From: an uncultured SAR86 cluster bacterium
Lineage (GTDB): Bacteria > Pseudomonadota > Gammaproteobacteria > Magnimaribacterales > D2472
Length of the DNA: 7,604 nucleotides
Assembly (NCBI GenBank): GCA_938075575.1
Contig: CALJHI010000056.1
Location: 1-7,604, forward strand
Direction: 5' to 3'
Below are positions 1-6,325 of the stretch, piece by piece. The position numbers and the translations under genes were made by a program. Under the pieces are notes generated by a model that worked only from the letters and a program-made list of their open reading frames with translations, had not been told where the DNA came from and did no database searches. Positions within the stretch are counted from its first letter, which is position 1. Each line of letters starts with the position of its first letter.

Positions 1-2
1 AT

Positions 3-335
3 GCTGCTAGATATGTTGCAAAAAATATAGTTGCTGCTGGGCTTGCAGACTACTGTGAGATTCAAGTCTCCTATGCTATAGGTGTTGCCGAGCCAACATC
101 TATTAATATTAATACATTTAATTCTGAGAAAATCTCTATGAAAAAAATATATGAATTAGTAAAAAAACATTTTGATTTAAGGCCTAAAAGCCTAATAGAA
201 ATGCTTGAATTAAAAAATATTTCATACCTACCAACTGCTGCTTTTGGGCACTTTGGAAGATCAGATGATGGATTTACTTGGGAAAAAACTGACAAAACTG
301 AAGCATTAAAACAAGATGCTTTTAAAGGAAAATAA
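3..335 (+). CDS. metK: S-adenosylmethionine synthase, C-terminal part (5' end outside window)
   Basis: Makes S-adenosylmethionine from methionine and ATP in the cytoplasm. Only the last 110 residues are present. The frame is already open at position 3 with no start, so the gene begins upstream; against the roughly 384 residues of E. coli MetK about 270 are missing. The visible part is a near-continuous match to the MetK C-terminal domain from memory: AARYVAKNIVAAGLADYCEI, then SYAIGVAEPTSI, a FDLRPKSLIEML segment, AFGHFGR and the closing WEKTDK. The active-site loops and metal-binding residues lie in the missing part. An ATG at 138 is internal to the domain and is not the start. The stop is 4 bases before ahcY, so the methyl donor maker and the enzyme that removes its by-product are probably co-transcribed. 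No riboswitch fits in that gap. Confidence 0.96.
   Translation, partial: AARYVAKNIVAAGLADYCEIQVSYAIGVAEPTSININTFNSEKISMKKIYELVKKHFDLRPKSLIEMLELKNISYLPTAAFGHFGRSDDGFTWEKTDKTEALKQDAFKGK
324..331 (+). promoter_or_regulatory. ribosome binding site of ahcY
   Basis: AAAGGAAA lies inside the last metK codons, with about 10 bases between its GGA core and the ahcY ATG at 340. It is the clearest Shine-Dalgarno-like site in the window and supports the 340 start. Most other starts here have weaker sites and seem to rely on coupling to the gene before. Confidence 0.6.
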
Positions 336-339
336 TTAA

Positions 340-1734
340 ATGAAAAAGGATTATAAAGTTGCTGATATAGAACTGGCTGAGTATGGAAGAAGAGAGATCT
401 CTCTAGCTGAAAATGAAATGCCAGCTCTTATGGCATTGCGAGAAAAATATAGAAATGAGCAGCCGCTTGAGGGCGCGAGAATAATTGGTTGCATTCATAT
501 GACTATACAAACAGCTGTTCTGATGGAGACTTTGATAGATCTTGGAGCAGAAATTAGATGGTCTTCTTGTAATATTTTTTCAACCCAAGACCATGCTGCT
601 GCTGCAATGGCAGCTAAGGATATACCTGTTTATGCATGGAAGGGAGAAACCGAAGAAGAGTTTGATTGGTGTATAGAACAAACTATTTTGAAAAATGGGA
701 TGCCATGGGATGCCAATATGGTTCTTGATGATGGGGGAGACCTAACAAAAATGATTCATGATAAGTATCCTGAGATGCTTGAGAGAATCCATGGAATCTC
801 TGAAGAAACAACCACTGGAGTCCATAGATTAAAAGAAATGTTAGAAAAAGGCACTCTTAAGGTGCCTGCTATTAATGTTAATGATTCTGTTACAAAAGCA
901 AAAAATGATAATAAATATGGATGCAGACATAGCCTCAATGATGCCTTAAAGAGAGGAACAGATATGCTGCTCTCAGGCAAAAAAGGTCTAGTTATTGGCT
1001 ATGGTGACGTTGGAAAGGGTTCTGCGGCAAGTCTTGCGCAAGAGGGAATGATCGTAAGAGTCGTTGAGTCTGATCCAATTTGTGCAATGCAGGCTTGTAT
1101 GGATGGCTTTAGTGTTGTTTCTTGCTATAAAGAAGGGAAAGTAACAAGAAACATAGAAGATATTAATATTGATATTATGAAAGATACTGATCTTATTGTT
1201 ACGACAACTGGGAATGTTAATGTGTGCGATTCTGCGATGCTTTCAACCCTAAAGAATACTGCGGTCGTTTGTAATATAGGTCATTTTGATAATGAAATTG
1301 ATACTGCTTATATGAGAGATAAATGGTATTGGGAAGAAATTAAACCTCAGGTACATCGAATATTTAGAGACACAAGCCCAGATGGCGCTCCTGACTTGAG
1401 TAGCAGAAATTTTTTAATACTTTTATCAGAGGGAAGACTTGTTAATCTTGGGAATGCTACTGGCCATCCAAGCAGAATCATGGATGGATCCTTTGCTAAT
1501 CAGGTTCTTGCCCAAATTTATTTATTTGACCAAGGTTTTGCAAATATAAATGATGAAGAAGTTAAGACGTCTATGATCAAAGTAGAGGTTCTACCTAAAA
1601 AACTAGATGAAGAGGTTGCTGCGCTTATGGTTATGGGTTTTGGTGGTGTTGTAACAAAACTCACAAATGATCAAGCAGAATATATTAATGTTCCAAAAGA
1701 TGGGCCTTTTAAAGATGAAACTTATAAATATTAA
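340..1734 (+). CDS. ahcY: adenosylhomocysteinase (SAH hydrolase)
   Basis: Splits S-adenosylhomocysteine into adenosine and homocysteine using tightly bound NAD, relieving product inhibition of methyltransferases and feeding the methionine cycle. The 464-residue product is full length for the longer bacterial form (the human enzyme has 432). The N-terminal substrate domain has GCIHMTIQT (50-58), STQDHAAAA (81-89), DDGGDLT (130-136) and SEETTTG (154-160). NDSVTKAKNDN with YGCR gives Lys186, Asp190 and Cys195, the same numbers as the catalytic residues of the human enzyme. The NAD-binding Rossmann motif GYGDVGKG is at 220-227, followed by NIGHFD (312-317), LLSEGRLVNLG (361-371) and the C-terminal FKDETYKY, whose Lys and Tyr reach the NAD of the partner subunit. 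No key residue is missing. The start at 340 is backed by an AAAGGA site. The gene follows metK by 4 bases, and its 3' end overlaps the lptM start. Confidence 0.98.
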   Translation: MKKDYKVADIELAEYGRREISLAENEMPALMALREKYRNEQPLEGARIIGCIHMTIQTAVLMETLIDLGAEIRWSSCNIFSTQDHAAAAMAAKDIPVYAWKGETEEEFDWCIEQTILKNGMPWDANMVLDDGGDLTKMIHDKYPEMLERIHGISEETTTGVHRLKEMLEKGTLKVPAINVNDSVTKAKNDNKYGCRHSLNDALKRGTDMLLSGKKGLVIGYGDVGKGSAASLAQEGMIVRVVESDPICAMQACMDGFSVVSCYKEGKVTRNIEDINIDIMKDTDLIVTTTGNVNVCDSAMLSTLKNTAVVCNIGHFDNEIDTAYMRDKWYWEEIKPQVHRIFRDTSPDGAPDLSSRNFLILLSEGRLVNLGNATGHPSRIMDGSFANQVLAQIYLFDQGFANINDEEVKTSMIKVEVLPKKLDEEVAALMVMGFGGVVTKLTNDQAEYINVPKDGPFKDETYKY

Positions 1735-1846
1735 CAAGCTTGTATTTAAATTAGCGCCGCTTATCTTGGTGCTATTTTTTGTGACTAGTTGTGGGGTAAA
1801 AGGTCCAATAGTAAATGTAACTGATGCGCAGATCACATCAAGATAA
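1715..1846 (+). CDS. lptM: LptM-type lipoprotein (YifL family), small
   Basis: A 43-residue lipoprotein precursor. A short basic N-region and a hydrophobic stretch (about residues 9-22, LVFKLAPLILVLFF) lead to the lipobox VTSC. Cleavage would leave Cys26 as the lipidated N-terminus, followed by GVKGPI. The CG-x-KGP start of the mature part is the hallmark of LptM/YifL, an outer-membrane lipoprotein reported to help oxidative maturation of the LptD/LptE LPS translocon. The mature protein is only about 18 residues. Context agrees: in pseudomonads and E. coli this small lipoprotein gene stands just before lysA and/or dapF. The start lies inside the last ahcY codons (20-base overlap). An in-frame ATG at 1700 would add five residues (MGLLK) and is the alternative; neither has a strong ribosome site. 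The stop TAA shares one base with the lysA ATG (TAATG), which suggests coupled translation. Confidence 0.85.
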   Translation: MKLININKLVFKLAPLILVLFFVTSCGVKGPIVNVTDAQITSR

Positions 1847-3084
1847 TGGATTATTTTCAGTATAAAAATAATAGGCTTTTCTGTGAAGATGTTAGTCTTG
1901 ATCAAATAGCTGAGACTCATGGAACTCCTTCGTATGTATATTCAAAGAAGACTTTAGAACGCCATGCGAAAGCATATCTTGATTCCTTTTCATCAGAAAA
2001 TAATTTGGTATGTTTCTCAGTTAAATCATGCAGCAATATTGCAATTCTAGAGATTCTTAAAAAAGCTGGATGTGGTTTTGATATTGTTTCAGGTGGTGAG
2101 CTTAAAAGAGCACTCTCTATAGGCGCGGACCCTTCAAAGATTATTTTTTCTGGTGTCGGTAAATCTAAAGGTGAAATTGAATATGCAATAAAAAATAAAA
2201 TTTTATCTTTTAATATTGAGTCAGGTTCTGAATTAACTAGAATCGAAGGTATTGCTAAAAAACTTGGAATAAAAGCTTCAGTTTCTATCCGCTTTAACCC
2301 AGAGGTTGATTCTGGCGGTCATGACTATATTACAACGGGAAGAAAGGGAGATAAGTTTGGGATATCTTCGCTTAATGAGGTTATGCAACTTGTAGGGCAT
2401 ATTAGGGATTCTGAAAATTTAATGATGGTAGGTTTAGCCTGTCATATAGGCTCACAGATTCTAAACTTAGATAGCTATAAAGCTGCTGCTTTAAAAACTA
2501 TTGAGCTAGCCGACCAAGTAAATAATCTTGGCGTTAAACTAGAATTCTTAGACATGGGTGGCGGCCTTGGGGTACCTTACAATAATGAGGTTCCTCCAAA
2601 TCCAAGGGAATTAGTTGAGGTGCTAGAGAGTGTCATGAAAGAAAGGAAGGAGGTTATAGTTCTTGAGCCTGGAAGAACTATATCAGCGAATGCTGGGGTT
2701 CTTCTAACGTCTGTAGAATATTTGAAAGATGATTTTCTTATTGTTGATGCTGGCATGAATGATCTGCTTAGGCCTTCTTTGTACGGCGCAGATCATGATG
2801 TATGGAATACTAATAACAATATAAAAAAATCAAAAAACTGGAATATCGTTGGGCCAGTATGTGAGTCGTCTGATTTTATAAGAAAAGATATTTTTTTATC
2901 AGCAAATGAAGGTGATGTTTTGGCAGTTAGAACGGCTGGGGCCTATGGGTTTGTTATGTCTTCAAACTACAATTCAAGGCCAAGGGGTGCTGAAATATTA
3001 GTAGATGGCGATAAAGCACATGTAATAAGAAGCAGAGAAACATTAGAGGATTTGATAGCTTTAGAGAGATTGCCAAATGATTAG
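1846..3084 (+). CDS. lysA: diaminopimelate decarboxylase
   Basis: Last step of lysine synthesis: PLP-dependent decarboxylation of meso-diaminopimelate to L-lysine, in the cytoplasm. The 412 residues match the usual family length. The alanine-racemase-like TIM barrel carries the Schiff-base lysine Lys60 in CFSVKSCSN (resembling the KACSN form of E. coli rather than the commoner KANSN), GFDIVSGGE (78-85) and HIGSQ (200-204). The glycine-rich phosphate-binding loop DMGGGLG is at 236-242 and EPGR at 274-277. The C-terminal beta domain has GPVCESSD (336-343), where Cys339 is the active-site cysteine contributed across the dimer, and AYGFVMSSNYNSRPR (366-380) with substrate-binding Tyr375. The ATG at 1846 shares its A with the lptM stop. 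The gene overlaps dapF, whose product makes its substrate, by 8 bases. Confidence 0.98.
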   Translation: MDYFQYKNNRLFCEDVSLDQIAETHGTPSYVYSKKTLERHAKAYLDSFSSENNLVCFSVKSCSNIAILEILKKAGCGFDIVSGGELKRALSIGADPSKIIFSGVGKSKGEIEYAIKNKILSFNIESGSELTRIEGIAKKLGIKASVSIRFNPEVDSGGHDYITTGRKGDKFGISSLNEVMQLVGHIRDSENLMMVGLACHIGSQILNLDSYKAAALKTIELADQVNNLGVKLEFLDMGGGLGVPYNNEVPPNPRELVEVLESVMKERKEVIVLEPGRTISANAGVLLTSVEYLKDDFLIVDAGMNDLLRPSLYGADHDVWNTNNNIKKSKNWNIVGPVCESSDFIRKDIFLSANEGDVLAVRTAGAYGFVMSSNYNSRPRGAEILVDGDKAHVIRSRETLEDLIALERLPND

Positions 3085-3859
3085 TTTTAAAAAAATGCAT
3101 GGTAATGGGAATGATTTTGTTATTATTAATGCTCTAACTCAGAATATATCTTTAACTAAAAATAAAATAAAAAAGCTTGGGTGTCGAAAAAAAGGAATAG
3201 GTTTTGATCAACTTATTTTAATATGCCCCCCCTCAAAGAAAGATTGCGATTTTCTTATTAAGTTTTTTAATAGTGATGGCAGCTCTGCCAAAATGTGTCT
3301 TAATGGCATTAGGTGTGCTGCCTCTTTTGTCTGGGATGAAAGTCTCACGCCTCATAAATCAATCAATTTACAAACAGTTTCTCGAAATATAGTGTGTAAA
3401 AAAAATAGGGGCAAGGTAGAGGCTCTTATTTCAATGCCGACTTCATATGAAGATAGAGAATTAGAAAGGAAGTTATTAGCCATTCTGGGCAATGAAAAAT
3501 TTTTTTTGAAAGACTGTGGAAATAAACATCTATGTATTAAGAAGCTATCAATAAAAAAATTCGACCTTCACAGTCTTTATGATCAGCTCGAACCATTGAT
3601 GTCTAATAATCATATTAATCTATCAATATATAAAAAAATACAAAATGATATTCAAATGAGGACCTATGAGAATGGAGTTGGAGAAACCCTTTCGTGCGGC
3701 TCAGCTTCTGCTTCTATTGCATCAATTGTTCTTAATGAAGGTCAAAAAATTAAAGTATCGAGTAATGGTGGGGATTTGCATTTTAATCTTTTCAAAGACA
3801 AACTAAAAATGATAGGGCCTACTAAAGTAGTATATTCAGGAATAATAAACAATGACTAA
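3077..3859 (+). CDS. dapF: diaminopimelate epimerase, divergent active-site motifs
   Basis: Interconverts LL- and meso-diaminopimelate without a cofactor, using two cysteines as acid and base; the product goes to peptidoglycan and to LysA. The 260 residues are slightly short for the family (about 275). Family features: KMHGNGNDFVIIN (6-18), GIGFDQL (40-46), FFNSDGS (63-69), GNKH (148-151) and Asn181 in the second half. The two catalytic cysteines are present as Cys74 (KMCLNGIRC) and Cys207 (ENGVGETLSCGSAS). Three positions depart from the motifs as I know them: CGNG is CLNG (Leu75), ERGVGET is ENGVGET (Asn199, where an arginine normally binds the substrate carboxylate), and CG[ST]G is CGSA (Ala210). 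Both halves of the fold and the operon context still favour DapF. The start at 3077 overlaps the lysA stop (ATGATTAG) and has AGAGAG about 8 bases upstream. The frame runs intact across a C7 tract at 3226-3232. Confidence 0.93.
   Translation: MISFKKMHGNGNDFVIINALTQNISLTKNKIKKLGCRKKGIGFDQLILICPPSKKDCDFLIKFFNSDGSSAKMCLNGIRCAASFVWDESLTPHKSINLQTVSRNIVCKKNRGKVEALISMPTSYEDRELERKLLAILGNEKFFLKDCGNKHLCIKKLSIKKFDLHSLYDQLEPLMSNNHINLSIYKKIQNDIQMRTYENGVGETLSCGSASASIASIVLNEGQKIKVSSNGGDLHFNLFKDKLKMIGPTKVVYSGIINND
3838..3842 (+). promoter_or_regulatory. ribosome binding site of the DUF484 gene
   Basis: AGGAA near the end of dapF, about 9-10 bases before the ATG at 3852. It is a modest Shine-Dalgarno-like site that supports this start, and it would act together with ribosomes ending dapF 8 bases into the new gene. 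Confidence 0.4.
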
Positions 3860-4490
3860 AAAGCTTGATCCTAAGGATGTAGAGGTATTTTTACTTGAAA
3901 ATTTAGATTTCTTTAAAGACAGAGAAGCTCTTATAACTGAGCTTAGGTTTGGGCACTCTGAATCCAAAGGGGCATCTTCTCTTCTTGAAAGGCAAATAAA
4001 GAGACTAAGAGAAGAGCAAAGAGAACTAATGGACCTTCTTACAAATTTCATGGAAACAGCCTCTTTAAATGAAGACCTCTTTAATAAGTCTAAAGATTTG
4101 ACTTTAAGCATCCTAGGAACTTCTTCTAAAGAAGAGATGACTTCTATAGTTGAAACTGCTTTCCATAAAAAATTTAATGTTGATGTTTGTGAATTATTAT
4201 TTTATTCAACTTCAGAAATAAAGAATCTAGAAAAAATAACTGGGTTCTCTCTCTTTAAAGGCGCGATATACTGCGGCCCTTTTGCTAAAGAAAAAATCTC
4301 TTCTATATTTGGTAATAATAAGGTTGAGTCTATGGTCTTAACAGTATTGGCAGCAAATGGAAAAATTGGGATATTGGGACTAGGCAGTTTTGAAAGAAGT
4401 AAATACCTTGGAGATGAAGATACTACATTTATTCAGTACGTAAGAGATGTTATCGAGAAGAGATTGTTAACAATTGACTCTGATGGCTAA
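3852..4490 (+). CDS. DUF484 family protein (YigA-like)
   Basis: Cytoplasmic protein of 212 residues whose biochemical role is not established. The N-terminal half has the family pattern: VEVFLLENLDFF (10-21), LRFGHSESKGASSLLERQ (31-48), then a charged helix RLREEQRELMDLLTNFM (51-67) likely to form a short coiled coil, and NEDLFNKS (73-80). The C-terminal half looks like a GAF-type sensory fold, ending in ILGLGSFERSKYLGDEDTTF (174-193) where the family usually has a LALGS...GT.FL pattern. No enzymatic residues are obvious. The gene lies between dapF and xerC, the same place as yigA in E. coli and its pseudomonad equivalent, so the identification rests on both sequence and order. It overlaps dapF by 8 bases (ATGACTAA) and xerC by 8 bases (ATGGCTAA). 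Confidence 0.9.
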   Translation: MTKKLDPKDVEVFLLENLDFFKDREALITELRFGHSESKGASSLLERQIKRLREEQRELMDLLTNFMETASLNEDLFNKSKDLTLSILGTSSKEEMTSIVETAFHKKFNVDVCELLFYSTSEIKNLEKITGFSLFKGAIYCGPFAKEKISSIFGNNKVESMVLTVLAANGKIGILGLGSFERSKYLGDEDTTFIQYVRDVIEKRLLTIDSDG

Positions 4491-5388
4491 AGCAGAATAC
4501 TTTGTAACTAAAGATATTTCTTTTTACTTGGAATATATTAAAGAAGTTAGAAACCTTTCATTAAACACCGTTGAGTCCTATTCTCGAGATCTTAAAAAGC
4601 TATCCATATATTTCCATTCCATAAACATATCCTCTTATAAGGATGTAGATGAAAATATCTGCTCTGGTTGGATAGGTAGTCTTTATCAAAATAATAATAA
4701 TCCAAGAACTATTCATAGGCATCTTTCAGCTGCAAAGGGGTTTTTTAAGTTCTTAAAAAAAAATGGTCTTATTCATGCTTCAGCTTTTGAGCTCATTTCT
4801 GCTCCGAAGGTGGCAAAACACCTTCCTGAAGTTCTCTCACCAGAGGAAGTAGAAAAGTTGCTCAATTTCAAACCAGAAAATACTCTTGAAATAAGAGACT
4901 TAGCATTAATTGAATTGATGTACTCTTCAGGACTGCGTGTCTCTGAAGTTGCAAATGTAGATCTGTCTGACTTTGAAGAAGAGATGACTTTTCTAAGAGT
5001 TATGGGGAAAGGCTCAAAAATGAGATTGGTTCCTATTGGCAGATATGCGATTGCTGCAATTAAAAACTGGATACAAGAAAGAATGAAATTTGATATGGCT
5101 ATTAATCCAGCCCTATTTATAAATCTTAAGGGTAGAAGGTTGTCGGTTAGAAGTATTCAGTTAAGACTGGCAAGAATCTCAATAAAGCAAGGTCTGCCTA
5201 GGGTAAACCCGCATATGCTCAGACATAGCTTTGCAACCCATATGCTTGAATCAAGTGGTGACTTAAGAGCTATCCAAGAGCTTCTCGGTCATAGCTCTTT
5301 ATCAACTACACAAATATATACAAAACTCGATTATCAGCATCTAGCAAGAATTTATGATAGGTCGCACCCGAGAGCAAAAAATGAATAG
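4483..5388 (+). CDS. xerC: site-specific tyrosine recombinase XerC
   Basis: With XerD, cuts and rejoins DNA at the chromosomal dif site to resolve chromosome dimers at division. The product is 301 residues from this ATG, the normal length. The N-terminal SAM-like core-binding domain covers about residues 1-105 (LSLNTVESYSRDL, then a four-helix region). The catalytic domain has the full tyrosine-recombinase set: Arg152 in SSGLRVSE, the beta-hairpin lysine Lys176 in GKGSK, His244 and Arg247 in HMLRHSFATHML, His270 in LLGHSSLSTTQ, and the nucleophile Tyr279 in IYTKLD. The tail YDRSHPRAK is typical of XerC, and the place between DUF484 and yigB favours XerC over XerD. A TTG at 4474 would add MTL; I prefer the ATG at 4483 because it gives the same 8-base overlap (ATGGCTAA) as its neighbours. 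No good ribosome site precedes either start. Confidence 0.96.
   Translation: MAKAEYFVTKDISFYLEYIKEVRNLSLNTVESYSRDLKKLSIYFHSINISSYKDVDENICSGWIGSLYQNNNNPRTIHRHLSAAKGFFKFLKKNGLIHASAFELISAPKVAKHLPEVLSPEEVEKLLNFKPENTLEIRDLALIELMYSSGLRVSEVANVDLSDFEEEMTFLRVMGKGSKMRLVPIGRYAIAAIKNWIQERMKFDMAINPALFINLKGRRLSVRSIQLRLARISIKQGLPRVNPHMLRHSFATHMLESSGDLRAIQELLGHSSLSTTQIYTKLDYQHLARIYDRSHPRAKNE
5370..5374 (+). promoter_or_regulatory. possible ribosome binding site of the yigB-like gene
   Basis: GAGAG followed by six bases and the ATG at 5381. It supports starting the HAD protein here rather than at the in-frame ATG at 5354, which would create a 35-base overlap and nine extra residues ahead of the usual DxDxT start. 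Confidence 0.35.
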
Positions 5389-6088
5389 AATTAAACTTAT
5401 TACATTCGACTTAGATGATACTTTTTGGGATATATCCCCTGTAATAATTAAAGCAGAACTATCTACTAGAGATTTTATAGAAAAGCATATTGGCAAGCAG
5501 GAGTGGGGGTCAATGTCAGATTTTTTAAGCTATAGGCAAGACTTAATTAGTCAGGATCCTTCTTTTGAGTGGGATATCAAAGCACTTCGGAAAAAAATAT
5601 ATGAAAATAAAATACAGAGCACAGACCTTTCAGATGATAAAAAAATTAGTCTTACAAATGAGTGTTATGAGTTTTTCTTAAAGCTTCGTCATGATGTAAA
5701 TTTTTATGATGGGGTTTATATGGCAATAGAGCGCCTTTCTAAGAATTACTCTCTAGGCGTGCTAACAAACGGCAACGCTGATATTTTTTCTTTTGAAATA
5801 GGTAAATTTTTTGATTTTTCAATAAGCTCAGTTGATGTAAAAAGCAATAAGCCTGATAAAGCCCACTTTGTTGAGGCTAAAAATAAATATAAAGATTTAA
5901 GATATGAAGAGATAGTTCATATAGGAGACCACCCTGTAAATGATGTGGTCGGCGCAAGTAATTTAGGCATTAATCCGATCTGGTTTAATGGAAATGATAA
6001 AGATTGGCCAGAAGGCTCAATAAGTGAGCCAATTCAATTTAATGATTGGAATAAAGTAACAAAACTAATTGAAGAACATTATGAATGA
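5381..6088 (+). CDS. yigB: HAD-family phosphatase, YigB-like
   Basis: HAD-superfamily hydrolase of 235 residues, close to E. coli YigB (about 238), which dephosphorylates FMN and the riboflavin precursor 5-amino-6-(5-phosphoribitylamino)uracil. Motif I is TFDLDDTFWD (8-17), with nucleophile Asp10 and acid/base Asp12. A helical C1-type cap follows (about 20-110). Motif II is LTNGNAD with Thr129, motif III Lys157 in SNKPDKAHF, and motif IV IGDHPVNDVVGA with Asp183 and Asp188. The LTNGNAD form and the SKP/NKP motif are shared with YigB. In E. coli and pseudomonads the same gene directly follows xerC, which strengthens the call; the exact substrate is inferred. The ATG at 5381 overlaps the xerC stop by 8 bases (ATGAATAG). 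An earlier in-frame ATG at 5354 is less likely. Confidence 0.85.
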   Translation: MNRIKLITFDLDDTFWDISPVIIKAELSTRDFIEKHIGKQEWGSMSDFLSYRQDLISQDPSFEWDIKALRKKIYENKIQSTDLSDDKKISLTNECYEFFLKLRHDVNFYDGVYMAIERLSKNYSLGVLTNGNADIFSFEIGKFFDFSISSVDVKSNKPDKAHFVEAKNKYKDLRYEEIVHIGDHPVNDVVGASNLGINPIWFNGNDKDWPEGSISEPIQFNDWNKVTKLIEEHYE

Positions 6089-6311
6089 TAAAGAAATCAC
6101 AAATGCACTATTAAATATTCTAAAAAAAGAACTTGGGGCTGCTTCAGAACTTCTTCCAAAAAATCTTTTAATTGATATTGCAGAAAAGATATCTCCAAAT
6201 ATAGACAAACTAATAGAGTCAAATGGATTTGTTAAAAAAGCAAAATATGACTCAATGCTAAAGCTTGCAAGAGAGCTTGAAGAAAGAATTGAGAAACTAG
6301 AAAAAGCTTAG
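6081..6311 (+). CDS. ubiK: UbiK/BMFP family ubiquinone biosynthesis accessory factor
   Basis: Small protein of 76 residues. An amphipathic N-terminal helix (about 5-20) and a LLPKNLLIDIAEKI segment (23-36) are followed by a C-terminal coiled coil: FVKKAKYDSMLKLARELEER (49-68), then IEKLEKA. The FV.R.EFD...L.RTRE.L..LE pattern of the BMFP/YqiC family is recognisable there with Lys and Tyr substitutions. In E. coli the family member UbiK binds UbiJ and helps the late, complex-bound ubiquinone steps; it trimerises through the coiled coil and binds lipids. This protein is shorter than E. coli UbiK (about 96). Placement beside respiratory cytochromes fits but proves nothing. The ATG at 6081 gives an 8-base overlap (ATGAATGA) with yigB; an in-frame TTG at 6069 is the alternative. 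The TAG stop overlaps the stop of the convergent cytochrome gene. Confidence 0.8.
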   Translation: MNDKEITNALLNILKKELGAASELLPKNLLIDIAEKISPNIDKLIESNGFVKKAKYDSMLKLARELEERIEKLEKA

Positions 6312-6325
6312 ATAGATTTATCTAA
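6301..6325 (-). terminator. possible terminator of the cytochrome/dsbA cluster at the convergent junction
   Basis: A perfect 7-base inverted repeat, TTAGATA / TATCTAA, with a 4-base loop spans 6308-6325. On the - strand it is followed, after GC, by five T (6305-6301), so it could act as a weak intrinsic terminator for the - strand genes. On the + strand there is no T run after it. The stem has only one G:C pair, so strength is doubtful. It contains the stop codons of both convergent genes. Confidence 0.35.

Noticed and set aside
71..295. 74-residue open frame on the - strand opposite metK
   Set aside because: It lies wholly opposite a clearly recognised MetK C-terminal domain and its translation has no recognisable family features.
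336..339. Possible SAH or SAM riboswitch between metK and ahcY
   Set aside because: Only 4 bases separate the genes, and no riboswitch-like fold can fit without lying inside metK coding sequence.
756..980. 74-residue open frame on the - strand opposite ahcY
   Set aside because: It overlaps the catalytic core of AhcY, and the translation looks like reverse-complement shadow sequence rich in Ser, Leu and Phe.
1603..1920. 105-residue open frame on the - strand across ahcY, lptM and lysA
   Set aside because: It runs opposite three supported genes with no motif of its own; the intergenic-looking part is explained by lptM on the + strand.
2005..2040. LysA Schiff-base motif KSCSN instead of KANSN as a possible defect
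   Set aside because: E. coli LysA has a similar KACSN form, and all other catalytic motifs including Cys339 and the EPGR segment are intact.
3836..4111. 91-residue open frame on the - strand opposite the DUF484 gene
   Set aside because: The opposite strand encodes well-matched DUF484 motifs across the same stretch; this frame is a shadow.
4483..5388. Tyrosine recombinase as a sign of an integron or mobile element
   Set aside because: Length, motifs, the YDRSHPRAK tail and position between DUF484 and yigB identify it as housekeeping XerC; no attachment sites or cargo are nearby.
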